Shown: positions 27,075 to 34,891, counted from the stretch's first letter. The stretch: DNA of 64,000 bases from Solibacter sp039934035 (GCA_039934035.1 JBDTMZ010000118.1:62001-126000), one strand, 5' to 3'. A program made the numbers and translations. The notes: generated by a model from the letters alone, not told the origin.

Positions 27075-28037
27075 CTACGCACCCGCCCCGTCCAACAGCA
27101 CCTTCAGCACCCCGCGCGTCGCCGCCTCCGCGAACGCCCGCGGCGCATCCGCCAACGGAAATCGACCCGCAATCAGCGGCTCCAGATGCAGTAACCCGTG
27201 CGCCACCAGCGGCAGCGCCGCATCAAACCGCCCGCAGCGCGACCCCACCAGCGTCAACTCATTCACAATGATCGGCGCCGTATCCACCGGCACCGCTCCG
27301 TGCACCGTCGATTTCAAAATCAACGTGCCCCTCGGCCGCGTCATCGCCACCGATTGCCGCAGCCCCTCCGCATTGCCCGTCGCGTCCACCACAAAACCGT
27401 ACGCCGCCACCGGCAGCGCATCGCCCACCAGTTCCGTCTCGATTCCCGCCGCCGCGCTGATCACCAGCTTCGCCCTATGCCGCCCGAAGTGATGCACCTT
27501 GTAGCCGTACGCGTCCAGCACCAGCGCAATCAGCAGCCCGAGCTTACCGTCGCCCAGCACCGCCACCCTTTCGTGCCGCGGCATCGTCACCTGATCCAAA
27601 ATCTCGCAGGCCGCCGCCAGCGGCTCCAGAAATACCGCCTGCTCCGCCGGCACTTCGTCCGGCAGCACGTGTAGATTGCGTTCCGGCAGCACGAAATATT
27701 CAGAAAACGCACCCGGCTGATTCACAATCCCCAGCACTGTGCGATTCGGACAGTGCCTGCCGAGCCCGCGCCGGCACCATTCGCAGCGCGTGCACGCGAC
27801 GTTGATGTCGCCCACCACCGGCTTGCCCACCAGTTCGCCGGTGTCCGCCTCCGCCACCTCCGCCACGAATTCGTGCCCCGGCGTACCCGCAAAGCCATAG
27901 TAGCCGCGCTGCAATTCGAGGTCGGTATTGCAGATTCCCCCCACAATCAGCCGCAGCAAAGCGTAGCCTTCAGGACGCGCCGGCATCGGCACACTACGCG
28001 TGGACACCACGCCGTTTTCCAGGTAGACCGCAAGCAT
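27075..28037 (-). CDS. zinc-type medium-chain alcohol dehydrogenase
   Basis: 320 residues from the ATG at 28037. The next ATG upstream (28058) would put the -10 box inside the gene and overlap the divergent thrC start. MDR fold: GICNTDLELQRGYYG (catalytic-zinc Cys), GTPGHEFVAEV (His-Glu), the structural-zinc loop CTRCEWCRRGLGRHC (four Cys), and the FLEPLAAACEILDQV segment. The Rossmann loop is VAVLGDGKLGLLIALVLDAY. The sequence is closest in feel to threonine/sorbitol-dehydrogenase-like or alcohol dehydrogenases; the substrate is not assigned. It is transcribed away from thrC from an overlapping promoter. Confidence 0.85.
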   Translation of the reverse strand: MLAVYLENGVVSTRSVPMPARPEGYALLRLIVGGICNTDLELQRGYYGFAGTPGHEFVAEVAEADTGELVGKPVVGDINVACTRCEWCRRGLGRHCPNRTVLGIVNQPGAFSEYFVLPERNLHVLPDEVPAEQAVFLEPLAAACEILDQVTMPRHERVAVLGDGKLGLLIALVLDAYGYKVHHFGRHRAKLVISAAAGIETELVGDALPVAAYGFVVDATGNAEGLRQSVAMTRPRGTLILKSTVHGAVPVDTAPIIVNELTLVGSRCGRFDAALPLVAHGLLHLEPLIAGRFPLADAPRAFAEAATRGVLKVLLDGAGA

Positions 28038-28042
28038 GCCTT

Positions 28043-28049
28043 TATAATA
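28043..28049. promoter_or_regulatory. overlapping divergent -10 boxes for thrC and the dehydrogenase
   Basis: The plus strand reads TATAAT at 28043-28048, ending 8 bases before the thrC ATG (28057). The minus strand reads TATTAT at 28049-28044, ending 6 bases before the dehydrogenase ATG (28037). Both transcripts would be leaderless or nearly so, and polymerase cannot occupy both sites at once. Confidence 0.45.
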
Positions 28050-28056
28050 GAGCTTC

Positions 28057-29364
28057 ATGCCTGGGGAACTATCCTGTATCGAACCGCGCTGCCGCGCCAG
28101 ATTCGCCATTCACAGCGTCCTGTACAATTGCCCGGAATGCGGAGGCCTCCTCGAGGCCGTCTACCCTAAGCCCGCGCAATCCGCCGAAGATCTCAAAGTC
28201 CTCTGGCGCGAACGCCGCATGTCCAATGAGCCGCTCGACCAAAGCGGCGTCTGGCGCTACCGCGAATTCATCCCCTTCCTCGACGATCTCACCCGCGTCG
28301 TCACCCTCCGCGAAGGCTGTACCCCCCTGCTGCCCGGACGCCTTGCCGCCGAATACGGAGGCCTCGACGCCGTCGTCTTCAAACACCAGGGCTTCAACCC
28401 CACCGGCTCCTTCAAAGACAACGGCATGACTTGCGGCGCCTCCCAAGCCGTCGCCCTCGGCATGACCCGCGTCGCCTGCGTCTCCACCGGCAACACCTCC
28501 GCCTCCATGGCCGCCTACGCCAGTTCCGCCGGACTCCAGCCCGTCATCTTCATCCCCCACGGCAACATCTCCTTCGGCAAACTCGCCCAGGCCCTCGAAT
28601 ACGGCGCCAAAACCATCCAGGTGGAGGCCAATTTCGATCAGATCCTCGCCCTCGTTCGCACCCTTGCCGATCGCCTCGGCATCTACCTCCTCAACTCCAT
28701 CAATGCCTTCCGCATCGAAGGCCAGAAGACCATCATGGCCGAGATGCTCGATCAGCGCGATTGGCAGGTGCCTGATTGGGTCGTCCTCCCCGGCGGCAAT
28801 CTCGGCAATATCTCCGCCTTCGGCAAAGGCCTCCGCGAACTGAAAGACCTCGGCTTCATCGACCGCCTCCCGCGCCTCGCCGTCGTTCAGGCTGCCGGAT
28901 CCGCCCCCTTCTACGACCTCTGGCACTCCGCCGATCGCTCGCACCTGACTCCCGTGGGACACCCCGAAACCCTCGCCACCGCCATCAAGATCGGCGACCC
29001 CGTCTCCTGGCCGAAAGCCCTCCACGAACTCGATGCCACCAACGGCATCGTCGAGAAGGTCACCGAGCAGGAGATCGCCGATGCCAAGGCCGTGATCGGC
29101 AAGTGCGGAATCGGGTGCGAGCCGGCGTCCGCCGCCACCCTCGCGGGAATTCGCAAACTCACTGCCGCCGGCACCATGCGCCGCGATGCCGACGTCGTCG
29201 CCGTGCTCACCGGGAACGTATTGAAGGATCCCGGCTACATTCACGAGTACCACACCGGGGTACTACGTGGTCCTGATGGATCCGGAATCCGACCCACCTT
29301 TGGGAATCCTCCTGTCGTACTTCCCAACGATGCCGCACAAATCGCTGATTTTCTAGGCAGATAA
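28057..29364 (+). CDS. thrC: threonine synthase
   Basis: 435 residues. The enzyme converts O-phospho-L-homoserine to threonine with PLP. The N-terminus has a short zinc-ribbon-like segment (CIEPRCRARF, YNCPECGGLLE) typical of the longer bacterial/archaeal type. The PLP lysine is in NPTGSFKDNGMTCGAS, followed by CVSTGNTSASMAAYASSAGL and the phosphate/PLP-binding glycines in PGGNLGNISAFGKGL. The C-terminus carries IGCEPASAATLAGIRKL. It diverges from the dehydrogenase and is followed by a weak hairpin at 29371-29384. Confidence 0.95.
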   Translation: MPGELSCIEPRCRARFAIHSVLYNCPECGGLLEAVYPKPAQSAEDLKVLWRERRMSNEPLDQSGVWRYREFIPFLDDLTRVVTLREGCTPLLPGRLAAEYGGLDAVVFKHQGFNPTGSFKDNGMTCGASQAVALGMTRVACVSTGNTSASMAAYASSAGLQPVIFIPHGNISFGKLAQALEYGAKTIQVEANFDQILALVRTLADRLGIYLLNSINAFRIEGQKTIMAEMLDQRDWQVPDWVVLPGGNLGNISAFGKGLRELKDLGFIDRLPRLAVVQAAGSAPFYDLWHSADRSHLTPVGHPETLATAIKIGDPVSWPKALHELDATNGIVEKVTEQEIADAKAVIGKCGIGCEPASAATLAGIRKLTAAGTMRRDADVVAVLTGNVLKDPGYIHEYHTGVLRGPDGSGIRPTFGNPPVVLPNDAAQIADFLGR

Positions 29365-29365
29365 C

Positions 29366-29395
29366 GTTTACCCGCATTTGCGGGGTTATCTTCTC
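29366..29395 (+). terminator. possible terminator after thrC
   Basis: CCCGC (29371-29375) pairs with GCGGG (29380-29384) over a 4-base loop, with outer TAAC/GTTA pairing and a short T-rich end. The stem is short, so this is tentative. Confidence 0.35.
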
Positions 29396-29467
29396 CCCAC
29401 AAAAAGGATTCGGCTTATTCCTGTATCAACTATTGTGGTAGCTTAGGAGTTCTGGTACATCTGTACT

Positions 29468-29632
29468 ATGTCCGCGAAGAATGACGCCGTGGAGAAAATA
29501 CCGGAAAGCCGCAAGGAACTCGAGTATCTCTACGCTAGGCGCTCTGCCATCGATAGCCTCATCGAGTCTTTAGAAGAATACGCACGATTCGGTTCTCTTC
29601 CCATAAAAGATCGCGAAAGTCAGACCGCTTGA
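29468..29632 (+). CDS. small acidic/basic helical protein, 54 residues, unknown
   Basis: The frame from ATG at 29468 to TGA at 29632 reads MSAKNDAVEKIPESRKELEY, then LYARRSAIDSLIESLEEYAR, then FGSLPIKDRESQTA. The charged amphipathic helical centre (heptad-like L/I spacing) and lack of rare or stop-prone content make it look like a real gene. No strong Shine-Dalgarno is adjacent; AGGAG lies 24 bases upstream. It fills an otherwise empty 280-base gap. Function unknown. Confidence 0.5.
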   Translation: MSAKNDAVEKIPESRKELEYLYARRSAIDSLIESLEEYARFGSLPIKDRESQTA

Positions 29633-29647
29633 AGTTCCATCCCGCCG

Positions 29648-30565
29648 TTATAGAACGGCGCGGATCTGGGCTGTCAACTCTGCTCCGTTGACCGCCCCGG
29701 GGTGATAATACCGGACGATGCCTGCGCGATCGATCAGCACCAGGGTCGGCGTCGAACTCGCGCCATAGGCGACGAAATTCGCTGAACTCAGCGGCACCGG
29801 CATATCCCGCAACGCCGTGTAAAACTTGCGGCGAATCTCCTCGATGTAGGCCTTCTCCTTCGCTGGCGTCGCCTCATCACCTCCCGCCGCATACCCATAC
29901 AGCCGCGTCGGACCCACCACCGCTAGGCCGTCCTTCTCGAACGTGCCCTTCAGTTTGGCGATGACCTCCACTTCGGCCTTGCAGTCGCTGCACCAGTGCG
30001 CCCAGAAGAAGAGCAGCACCGGACGTCCGCGCAGGCTCTCCAACGTCACCGGCTTTCCCGCCAGCCACGTCTGCCTGGCATCGAACGCCGGCGCCGGCTT
30101 GCCTTCCAGGCTCAGCAGGTTGATGTTCTTGCGAATCCGCTCCAGCAGCGAAGTGCCGGTGAACTGCTTCATCTGCGCCTGCAGGTACTCCAGGGCCTCC
30201 GGCCGTTCTCCGCGCGCAGCCAGCACCTGTGCGTGTACTTCGATTGCCGCGCCCGCCGCCGTGGGCAGCCATGGATCCGCGTCGAGCCTCTTTCCCATCG
30301 CCAGACGCGCCGCCAGTTTCGCCGTCTCCGCAGCCAGCGCCTCGGCGCGGTCCAGCCTGCGCGCCGCTAGCGAGGCCCGGGCCAGCCACGAAAGGGCCGC
30401 GGCCACCTCCGTCGATTCTGGCGAGTTGGTCTGGTAATAGCGCGTCAAACGTTCGGCGCCCGCCAGGTCGTTGCGCGCAATCAGCGCCCGCACCGAATTC
30501 ACCAGCGACCCCTGCTGCGCAGTCGCGCCAGCCACCAGCACCAACAGCAAGGCGAAGCCCCGCAT
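29648..30565 (-). CDS. secreted TlpA/thioredoxin-like protein with helical N-terminal domain
   Basis: 305 residues from the ATG at 30565 (MRGFALLLVLVAGATA-Q signal). The longer frame to 30697 adds a low-complexity N-terminus. Residues 25-150 are helical, tetratricopeptide-like (DLAGAERLTRYYQTN, LSWLARASLAARRLDRAEAL, GERPEALEYLQAQMKQF). Residues 160-305 are a thioredoxin-fold redoxin: VTLESLRGRPVLLFFWAHWC with the redox motif C-S-D-C, and the cis-proline loop ASSTPTLVLIDRAGIV. It is probably a periplasmic thiol reductant or oxidase. The C-S-D-C motif is unusual against the C-P-P-C of the TlpA at 32869. Confidence 0.8.
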   Translation of the reverse strand: MRGFALLLVLVAGATAQQGSLVNSVRALIARNDLAGAERLTRYYQTNSPESTEVAAALSWLARASLAARRLDRAEALAAETAKLAARLAMGKRLDADPWLPTAAGAAIEVHAQVLAARGERPEALEYLQAQMKQFTGTSLLERIRKNINLLSLEGKPAPAFDARQTWLAGKPVTLESLRGRPVLLFFWAHWCSDCKAEVEVIAKLKGTFEKDGLAVVGPTRLYGYAAGGDEATPAKEKAYIEEIRRKFYTALRDMPVPLSSANFVAYGASSTPTLVLIDRAGIVRYYHPGAVNGAELTAQIRAVL

Positions 30566-30780
30566 CACAGCACCTGCTCCACCACCATTTCCCATTCCGC
30601 CGCGCCCGCCGGAACGGAAGCGGAGCGTCGTCTGGTGAGGGGGTGCGAGGGCGGCCATTTCGTCGAGACTCCTGAGTGTCCACGGGTCCGGCAGCAATCC
30701 ACTGCAACGGACAACCCGGTTCTTTGAAGTATGCCAGAGCCGCCCTCAAAAATTCCACCGGCACCGCCAGCGCGGGCGCA

Positions 30781-30906
30781 GCGATCAGCGATCAGCGATC
30801 AGCGATCAGCGATCAGCTTTCAGCCCGCCTCCGGCGTGAGGCCACCCTGCAGTCTCCACGCCGCCTAAGAACTGAAAACTGAATACTGAGAACCGAGAAC
30901 CGAGAA
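30781..30906 (+). repeat. heptanucleotide tandem repeat block B with core
   Basis: GCGATCA is repeated five times exactly (30781-30815), then GCTTTCAGC, a core CCGCCTCCGGCG and CACCCTGCAGTCTCCACGCC, then ACTGAAA-type heptamers decaying to ACCGAGA. The same order (GCGATCA units, core, ACTGAAA units) recurs at 32760-32846. Confidence 0.85.
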
Positions 30907-30968
30907 CAGGCCTGTGACAAGGGGAACAAGCCCTGCGCTCCCAGGGTCACCAGCTATTCAATCAGCCG

Positions 30969-31088
30969 ACGCCGGAGGCGGGGCTGAAAGCTGACAGCTG
31001 ACAGCTGAGAGCTGAAAGCTGAGAGCTGAAAGCTGAAACTGACGACTGAAAACTGAGAACTGATTACTGATTACTGATTACTGATTAC
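30969..31088 (+). repeat. heptanucleotide tandem repeat block C
   Basis: After GACGCCGGAGGCGGG there are about 15 imperfect 7-bp units, moving from GCTGAAA and GCTGACA through CTGAAAA to four CTGATTA. The core is in the opposite orientation to block B, so B and C form an inverted pair. Confidence 0.85.
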
Positions 31089-31101
31089 AGTCCGCTGAGA
31101 G

Positions 31102-32679
31102 CTACCTCGCGAACCCGACCCTAAACCCCGTCGCCGGAGACACCGCCAAATTCGCCGGCACCTTCACCACCAGCGCATCGCCTTCCTGCTTCCATTCCAG
31201 CTTCGCCTTGTTCCCCAGCAACTGCACCGAAGCCACCGCTTTTTCGGCCAGCTTCCCATTCGTGCCCAGCGACGTGATCCGCACTTCGCCCGCCGGCTTG
31301 CCCAGGCAGAACGCATAAAGCGTCTTGGCGTCCTTCGATGCCGTGAAGCGGAAGTCTTCGCTCGTGTACCCCTTGTCCGGCACATCGCGCAGCCCGCCGA
31401 AGCGTCCCACTTCTTTCGACTTCGTGCTCGGACCCTCGCCGTAAACCTTCCACGGCCGCGTCGCATAGATCCCTTCGCCGTTCACCGCGATCCACCCGGC
31501 GATCTCGTCCAGCGTCTTCAGCATGTCCGGCTCCAGGTCCCCTTCCGGCGTCTGCACGATGTTGATCAGCAGATTGCCGTTCTTGCTCACAATATCCGTC
31601 AGCATCTGCACGATCTCGCCCGACGTCTTGTACTTTTGTCCCGTCCGGTAATACCAGTCGCCAATCGACGTGTCGGTCTGCCACGGTTCGGGGCTGATCC
31701 CCTCCGCCACACCGCGCTCAATGTCGCGCACCCACTTGCCATCCGAAGCCTGCTTGCAGGTATAAATAGCCTCCAGTTTGCCGCCGTGGTTCGCCATGTC
31801 CTGGTTGTAGAAATGCGCAATCAGCGTGCGCCCCACATCGTCAAACGGCATCGCACTGTCGGAATACAACAGGTCGGGCTTGTAGTTGTCCACCAGTTCC
31901 TTGATGCTGTCGAACCACTCGCGCTGCCATACCGGATTCTTCGTCAGCCAGCCCGTATCGTCCGCCGCCGCTTTGCCGTGATACAGCGCTGCGTATTTCG
32001 GATCCGCGCCGTCGTACGGCACGCCCGCCATCGGCCCGCTCTTATCCGCGCCATGCGCCATCTGGAACCACGTGAAGCTCGCGCCCAGATGCTCCGATAC
32101 CCCGAAGCGCAGCCCCTGCTTCTTCGCAGCCTTTTGCCATAGCCCCACGACGTCCTTCTTCGGACCCATTTGCACCGCGTTCCACGGATGCACCTTGGAA
32201 TTCCACAGGAAGAAATTGTCATGGTGCGACCCCATGCTCACGAAATACTTCGCGCCCGCTTTCTTGTAGAGCGCCATCAGCGCCTCGGGATCCCATTTCT
32301 CGGCCTTCCACAGCGGAATGATGTCCTTGTATCCGAATTTCGAAGGATGCCCGTAGTGCTCGACGTGATACAGATTGGCCGGGTCCTGCCGCGTCACCTG
32401 CCCGCCACGTCCGGGATTGCCGCCATTGTCGTACAGCTTGCGCGCATACCAATCGCCCTGCCGTGGCACCGCCTGCGGCCCCCAGTGCGCCCAAATTCCA
32501 AACTTGGCGTCGCGGAACCACTCCGGATACTGATATTGCTTGAGCGAGGGGTCATCCGGTTTAAACTTGCCTTCCTTCATCGGAAGCTTGGCGATAGGGT
32601 TGGGCGCGTCCTGCGAATCCAGTTGCAGGACCAGCGACAGGACGAGGCCCGTCAGCAGAGTCACCGACTTAGTGGACAT
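31102..32679 (-). CDS. alpha-L-fucosidase, glycoside hydrolase family 29
   Basis: 525 residues with a signal peptide (MSTKSVTLLTGLVLSLVLQL) and GGAGAG 8 bases ahead of the ATG. GH29 features: YPEWFRDAKFGIWAHWGPQA at the barrel start, YFVSMGSHHDNFFLWNSK with the paired His, WLTKNPVWQREWFDSIKELV, and the nucleophile aspartate in YKPDLLYSDSAMPF. LLINIVQTPEGDLE precedes a C-terminal beta-sandwich. It removes alpha-L-fucose from glycans with retention. It sits with other exported carbohydrate enzymes and TonB receptors in the window but has no operon partner. Confidence 0.92.
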   Translation of the reverse strand: MSTKSVTLLTGLVLSLVLQLDSQDAPNPIAKLPMKEGKFKPDDPSLKQYQYPEWFRDAKFGIWAHWGPQAVPRQGDWYARKLYDNGGNPGRGGQVTRQDPANLYHVEHYGHPSKFGYKDIIPLWKAEKWDPEALMALYKKAGAKYFVSMGSHHDNFFLWNSKVHPWNAVQMGPKKDVVGLWQKAAKKQGLRFGVSEHLGASFTWFQMAHGADKSGPMAGVPYDGADPKYAALYHGKAAADDTGWLTKNPVWQREWFDSIKELVDNYKPDLLYSDSAMPFDDVGRTLIAHFYNQDMANHGGKLEAIYTCKQASDGKWVRDIERGVAEGISPEPWQTDTSIGDWYYRTGQKYKTSGEIVQMLTDIVSKNGNLLINIVQTPEGDLEPDMLKTLDEIAGWIAVNGEGIYATRPWKVYGEGPSTKSKEVGRFGGLRDVPDKGYTSEDFRFTASKDAKTLYAFCLGKPAGEVRITSLGTNGKLAEKAVASVQLLGNKAKLEWKQEGDALVVKVPANLAVSPATGFRVGFAR

Positions 32680-32759
32680 AATTCACTCTCCGTAGAAGAA
32701 CTTCGGCGAAGAATCAGTATACTCGCGTGAGTCAACGATTACTACGGGGAGCGGTAGGA

Positions 32760-32846
32760 GCGATCAGCGATCAGCCCGCCTCCGGCGCGGCGCACCCTGC
32801 AGTCCGCACGCCGCACTGAAAACTGAAAACTGAAAACTGAAAACTG
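32760..32846 (+). repeat. heptanucleotide tandem repeat block D with core
   Basis: GCGATCA twice, then GCCCGCCTCCGGCG, GCACCCTGCAGTCCGCACGC and CGC, then ACTGAAA four times plus ACTG (32815-32846). Same arrangement as block B, 2 kb away on the other side of the fucosidase gene. Confidence 0.85.
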
Positions 32847-32868
32847 CGCGCTGGCGCGCTCCGCGCGC

Positions 32869-33384
32869 TCACAGCAGCGAATCAATCAACTGCGTGATCC
32901 GCGGATCCATCCAGTCGACGGGCTCGGCGTACTTGCGCAGCACCTTCCCCTTCGCGTCGATGATGTACGTCTCCGGGTACATGAACGTGCCGTAATCCTC
33001 ATGCGTCTTGAATTCGCGCGCCGTCAGGAAGTTCGGCTTGAACCTCTGCAAAAAGTTCTTGTACGCCTTCTCGTCCTTATCCACACTTACGCCGAGCACC
33101 ACCACGCCTTTCGGCGCGTAGGCCGCCGCGAACTTGCTCAACGATGGAGTTTCTTCGACGCACGGCGGACACCACGACGCCCAGAAGTTCAGGACCAGCA
33201 GCTTGCCTTTGAAATCCGGAACCGACACGGTCTGGCCGTTATCGGCGGTGATCTGGAACTCGGGAGCCGAGTCACCCGCGACGACAACGCGTTCGTGGAT
33301 GCCGGAATAAATGAAGAATACGAGGACGGCGGAAAGCAGTACGATCCCGCCTCGCAGCAGACGGTCTGTGTTAGAGCTTTGCAT
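32869..33384 (-). CDS. TlpA/ResA-type membrane-anchored thiol-disulfide oxidoreductase
   Basis: 171 residues. One N-terminal anchor (GGIVLLSAVLVFFIYSGI), then a thioredoxin fold facing the periplasm: APEFQITADNGQTVSVPDFK, LLVLNFWASWC with redox motif C-P-P-C, the VVVLGVSVDKDEKAYKNFLQ insertion of the TlpA/ResA group, and the cis-Pro loop MYPETYIIDAKGKVL. The role is usually reduction of apocytochrome c or other periplasmic thiols; several c-type cytochromes are encoded in this window. It diverges from the pterin operon, with only 58 bases between starts. Confidence 0.9.
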   Translation of the reverse strand: MQSSNTDRLLRGGIVLLSAVLVFFIYSGIHERVVVAGDSAPEFQITADNGQTVSVPDFKGKLLVLNFWASWCPPCVEETPSLSKFAAAYAPKGVVVLGVSVDKDEKAYKNFLQRFKPNFLTAREFKTHEDYGTFMYPETYIIDAKGKVLRKYAEPVDWMDPRITQLIDSLL

Positions 33385-33389
33385 GACGG

Positions 33390-33397
33390 ACTATAAT
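33390..33397. promoter_or_regulatory. overlapping divergent -10 boxes, tlpA-like/pterin operon
   Basis: The plus strand has TATAAT at 33392-33397, 45 bases before the first pterin gene. The minus strand has TATAGT at 33395-33390, 5 bases before the tlpA-like ATG. The -35 elements are not convincing. Confidence 0.3.
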
Positions 33398-33442
33398 TTA
33401 ATTGTATCTCCGGCGCACCCGATAGCGTCGAAAAAAACACCG

Positions 33443-33868
33443 ATGGTGATTACCCGCAAAGTAGAGTTTTCCGCCTCCCACGTTTGTAGGGATCCGCGCC
33501 TTTCCGATCAGGAAAACCAGCGGATTTACGGACTGGCGGCCAATCCCCACGGGCACGGCCACAACTATGTCGTCGAAGTCAGCCTCCAGGGAGAGCCCGA
33601 TCCCGTCACCGGTATGGTGCTCGATCTCAAAGAGCTGAAATCCATCCTCCAACGCGAAATCGTCGAGCCCTACGACCACCGTTTTCTGAACTACGAAGTG
33701 CCGCCCTTCGACCGCCAGGTCCCCACCACCGAAAACATCGCCCTCGACATCTGGCGCAGACTCGAACCGCGCTTGAACGGCGACGGTCGCAAATTGTTCG
33801 GTGTGCGCGTCTACGAAACGCCGGACCTCTTCGTGGACTACTTTGGAGAGACCGAGTGTTCCGCGTAA
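33443..33868 (+). CDS. 6-pyruvoyl-tetrahydropterin-synthase-like protein lacking the catalytic Cys
   Basis: 141 residues (ATG at 33443). PTPS/QueD fold with the zinc ligands present: His in FSASHVC and the two His of HGHGHNY (residues 36-42), plus the Asp-His of EPYDHRFLN and Glu of VYETPDLFVDYF. The position that is catalytic cysteine in its neighbour (KCNNP) is alanine here (GLAANPHGHGHNY, Ala32). It therefore keeps the pterin and zinc site but not the usual proton donor. It overlaps the second paralogue by 13 bases. It could be a partner subunit or an enzyme with altered chemistry. Confidence 0.85.
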   Translation: MVITRKVEFSASHVCRDPRLSDQENQRIYGLAANPHGHGHNYVVEVSLQGEPDPVTGMVLDLKELKSILQREIVEPYDHRFLNYEVPPFDRQVPTTENIALDIWRRLEPRLNGDGRKLFGVRVYETPDLFVDYFGETECSA

Positions 33869-34290
33869 CCCGGCGCTACCACTTCGCCGCCTCCCACCGC
33901 TTGCACTCCGAACAGTTGAGCGAAGAGCAGAATCGCACTCTCTACGGCAAATGCAATAATCCGTATGGCCACGGCCACAACTACGTAATCGACGTCAGCG
34001 TTCTGGGCCCGCGCAATCCCGCCACCGGGCAGGCCGTTCCCCTCGCCGTGCTCGATGACTTGGTGCGCCGCGAAATCGTCGAGCCCTTCGACCATCGCAA
34101 TCTCAATCGCGAGGTGCCGGAGTTTGCCGCGCTCGTCCCCACCTCCGAGAATTTAGGCGTCGAAATCTGCCGCCGGTTGAAACACCGCTGGCCGCAAACG
34201 TTCCCGGGCGAGTGGCCCCGCCTGGAGAAGATTCGCATCGGCGAGACCCCGCGGAACATCTTTGAAGTGAGAGCCGATGAAATCGAATAA
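33856..34290 (+). CDS. 6-pyruvoyl-tetrahydropterin synthase / 6-carboxy-tetrahydropterin synthase family
   Basis: 144 residues from a GTG with GGAGAG about 5 bases upstream, overlapping the first paralogue. Full catalytic set: zinc His in FAASHRLH and GHGHNY, nucleophile/proton-transfer Cys33 in YGKCNNPYGHGHNY, Asp-His in EPFDHRNLN, Glu in RIGETPRNIFEV. The K-C-N-N-P-x-G-H-G-H-N-Y string is like eukaryotic PTPS. The substrate is 7,8-dihydroneopterin triphosphate supplied by FolE, whose gene overlaps it by 14 bases. The product could lead to tetrahydrobiopterin, folate or queuosine; no queC, queE or sepiapterin reductase is in the window. Confidence 0.9.
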   Translation: MFRVTRRYHFAASHRLHSEQLSEEQNRTLYGKCNNPYGHGHNYVIDVSVLGPRNPATGQAVPLAVLDDLVRREIVEPFDHRNLNREVPEFAALVPTSENLGVEICRRLKHRWPQTFPGEWPRLEKIRIGETPRNIFEVRADEIE

Positions 34291-34891
34291 AGCTGTTGTC
34301 AAGGTGATCAAGCCGAAAAGTCAGGACGAAGACATTGCGCCCCTGATCGCAGACCTGCTGGGCAAACTGGGCGAAGACCCCAAACGCGATGGCCTGCTGC
34401 GCACCCCCCATCGCGTCGACAGGGCGCTGCGCTTTCTGACCAGCGGCTATCAGGCCAATATCGACAAGATCCTCAATGGCGCCCTGTACGACGTCAAGTA
34501 CGACGAAATCATCATCGTCAAGGACATCGAATTCTTCAGCATGTGCGAGCACCACATGCTGCCCTTCTACGGCAAAATGCACGTCGCCTACCTGCCGCAG
34601 CACAAGGTGATCGGCCTCAGCAAAATCCCGCGCATCGTCGATATGTTCGCGCGTCGCCTGCAAATTCAGGAACGCCTCACCCAGCAAGTGGCCGAGACCA
34701 TTCGCGACGTCGTCAAGCCGCTCGGCGTCGGCGTGATCTGCGAAGCCCGCCACTTCTGCATGATGATGCGCGGCGTCGAAAAACAGCACTCCGGCGCCAT
34801 GACCTCCGCCATGCTCGGAGCTTTCCGCGATCGCAAAGAGACCCGCGACGAATTCCTCGCCCTCGTTAACCACCGCGGCAACGGCTACTGA
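34277..34891 (+). CDS. folE: GTP cyclohydrolase I
   Basis: 204 residues. Converts GTP to 7,8-dihydroneopterin triphosphate and formate. Seen: IADLLGKLGEDPKRDGLLRT with PHRVDRALRFLTSGY, the zinc and catalytic region FFSMCEHHMLPFYGKMHVAY, VIGLSKIPRIVDMFARRLQ, QERLTQQVAETI, and the second zinc cysteine in ARHFCMMMRGVEKQHSGAMT. It is last in the three-gene pterin operon and overlaps the preceding gene, so its product is handed directly to the two PTPS-type enzymes. Confidence 0.96.
   Translation: MKSNKAVVKVIKPKSQDEDIAPLIADLLGKLGEDPKRDGLLRTPHRVDRALRFLTSGYQANIDKILNGALYDVKYDEIIIVKDIEFFSMCEHHMLPFYGKMHVAYLPQHKVIGLSKIPRIVDMFARRLQIQERLTQQVAETIRDVVKPLGVGVICEARHFCMMMRGVEKQHSGAMTSAMLGAFRDRKETRDEFLALVNHRGNGY

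Larger units (their letters stand above)
30566..31101. other. intergenic region dominated by 7-bp repeat blocks
   Basis: The 536 bases between the minus-strand TlpA-like and GH29 genes hold two heptanucleotide blocks (30781-30906 and 30969-31088) with a GC-rich core each. A long frame across 30566-30760 is antisense or extension artefact. No gene is supported. Confidence 0.6.

Noticed and set aside
30781..31088. CRISPR array
   Set aside because: Units are 7 bp, contiguous and without unique spacers; no cas genes are present.
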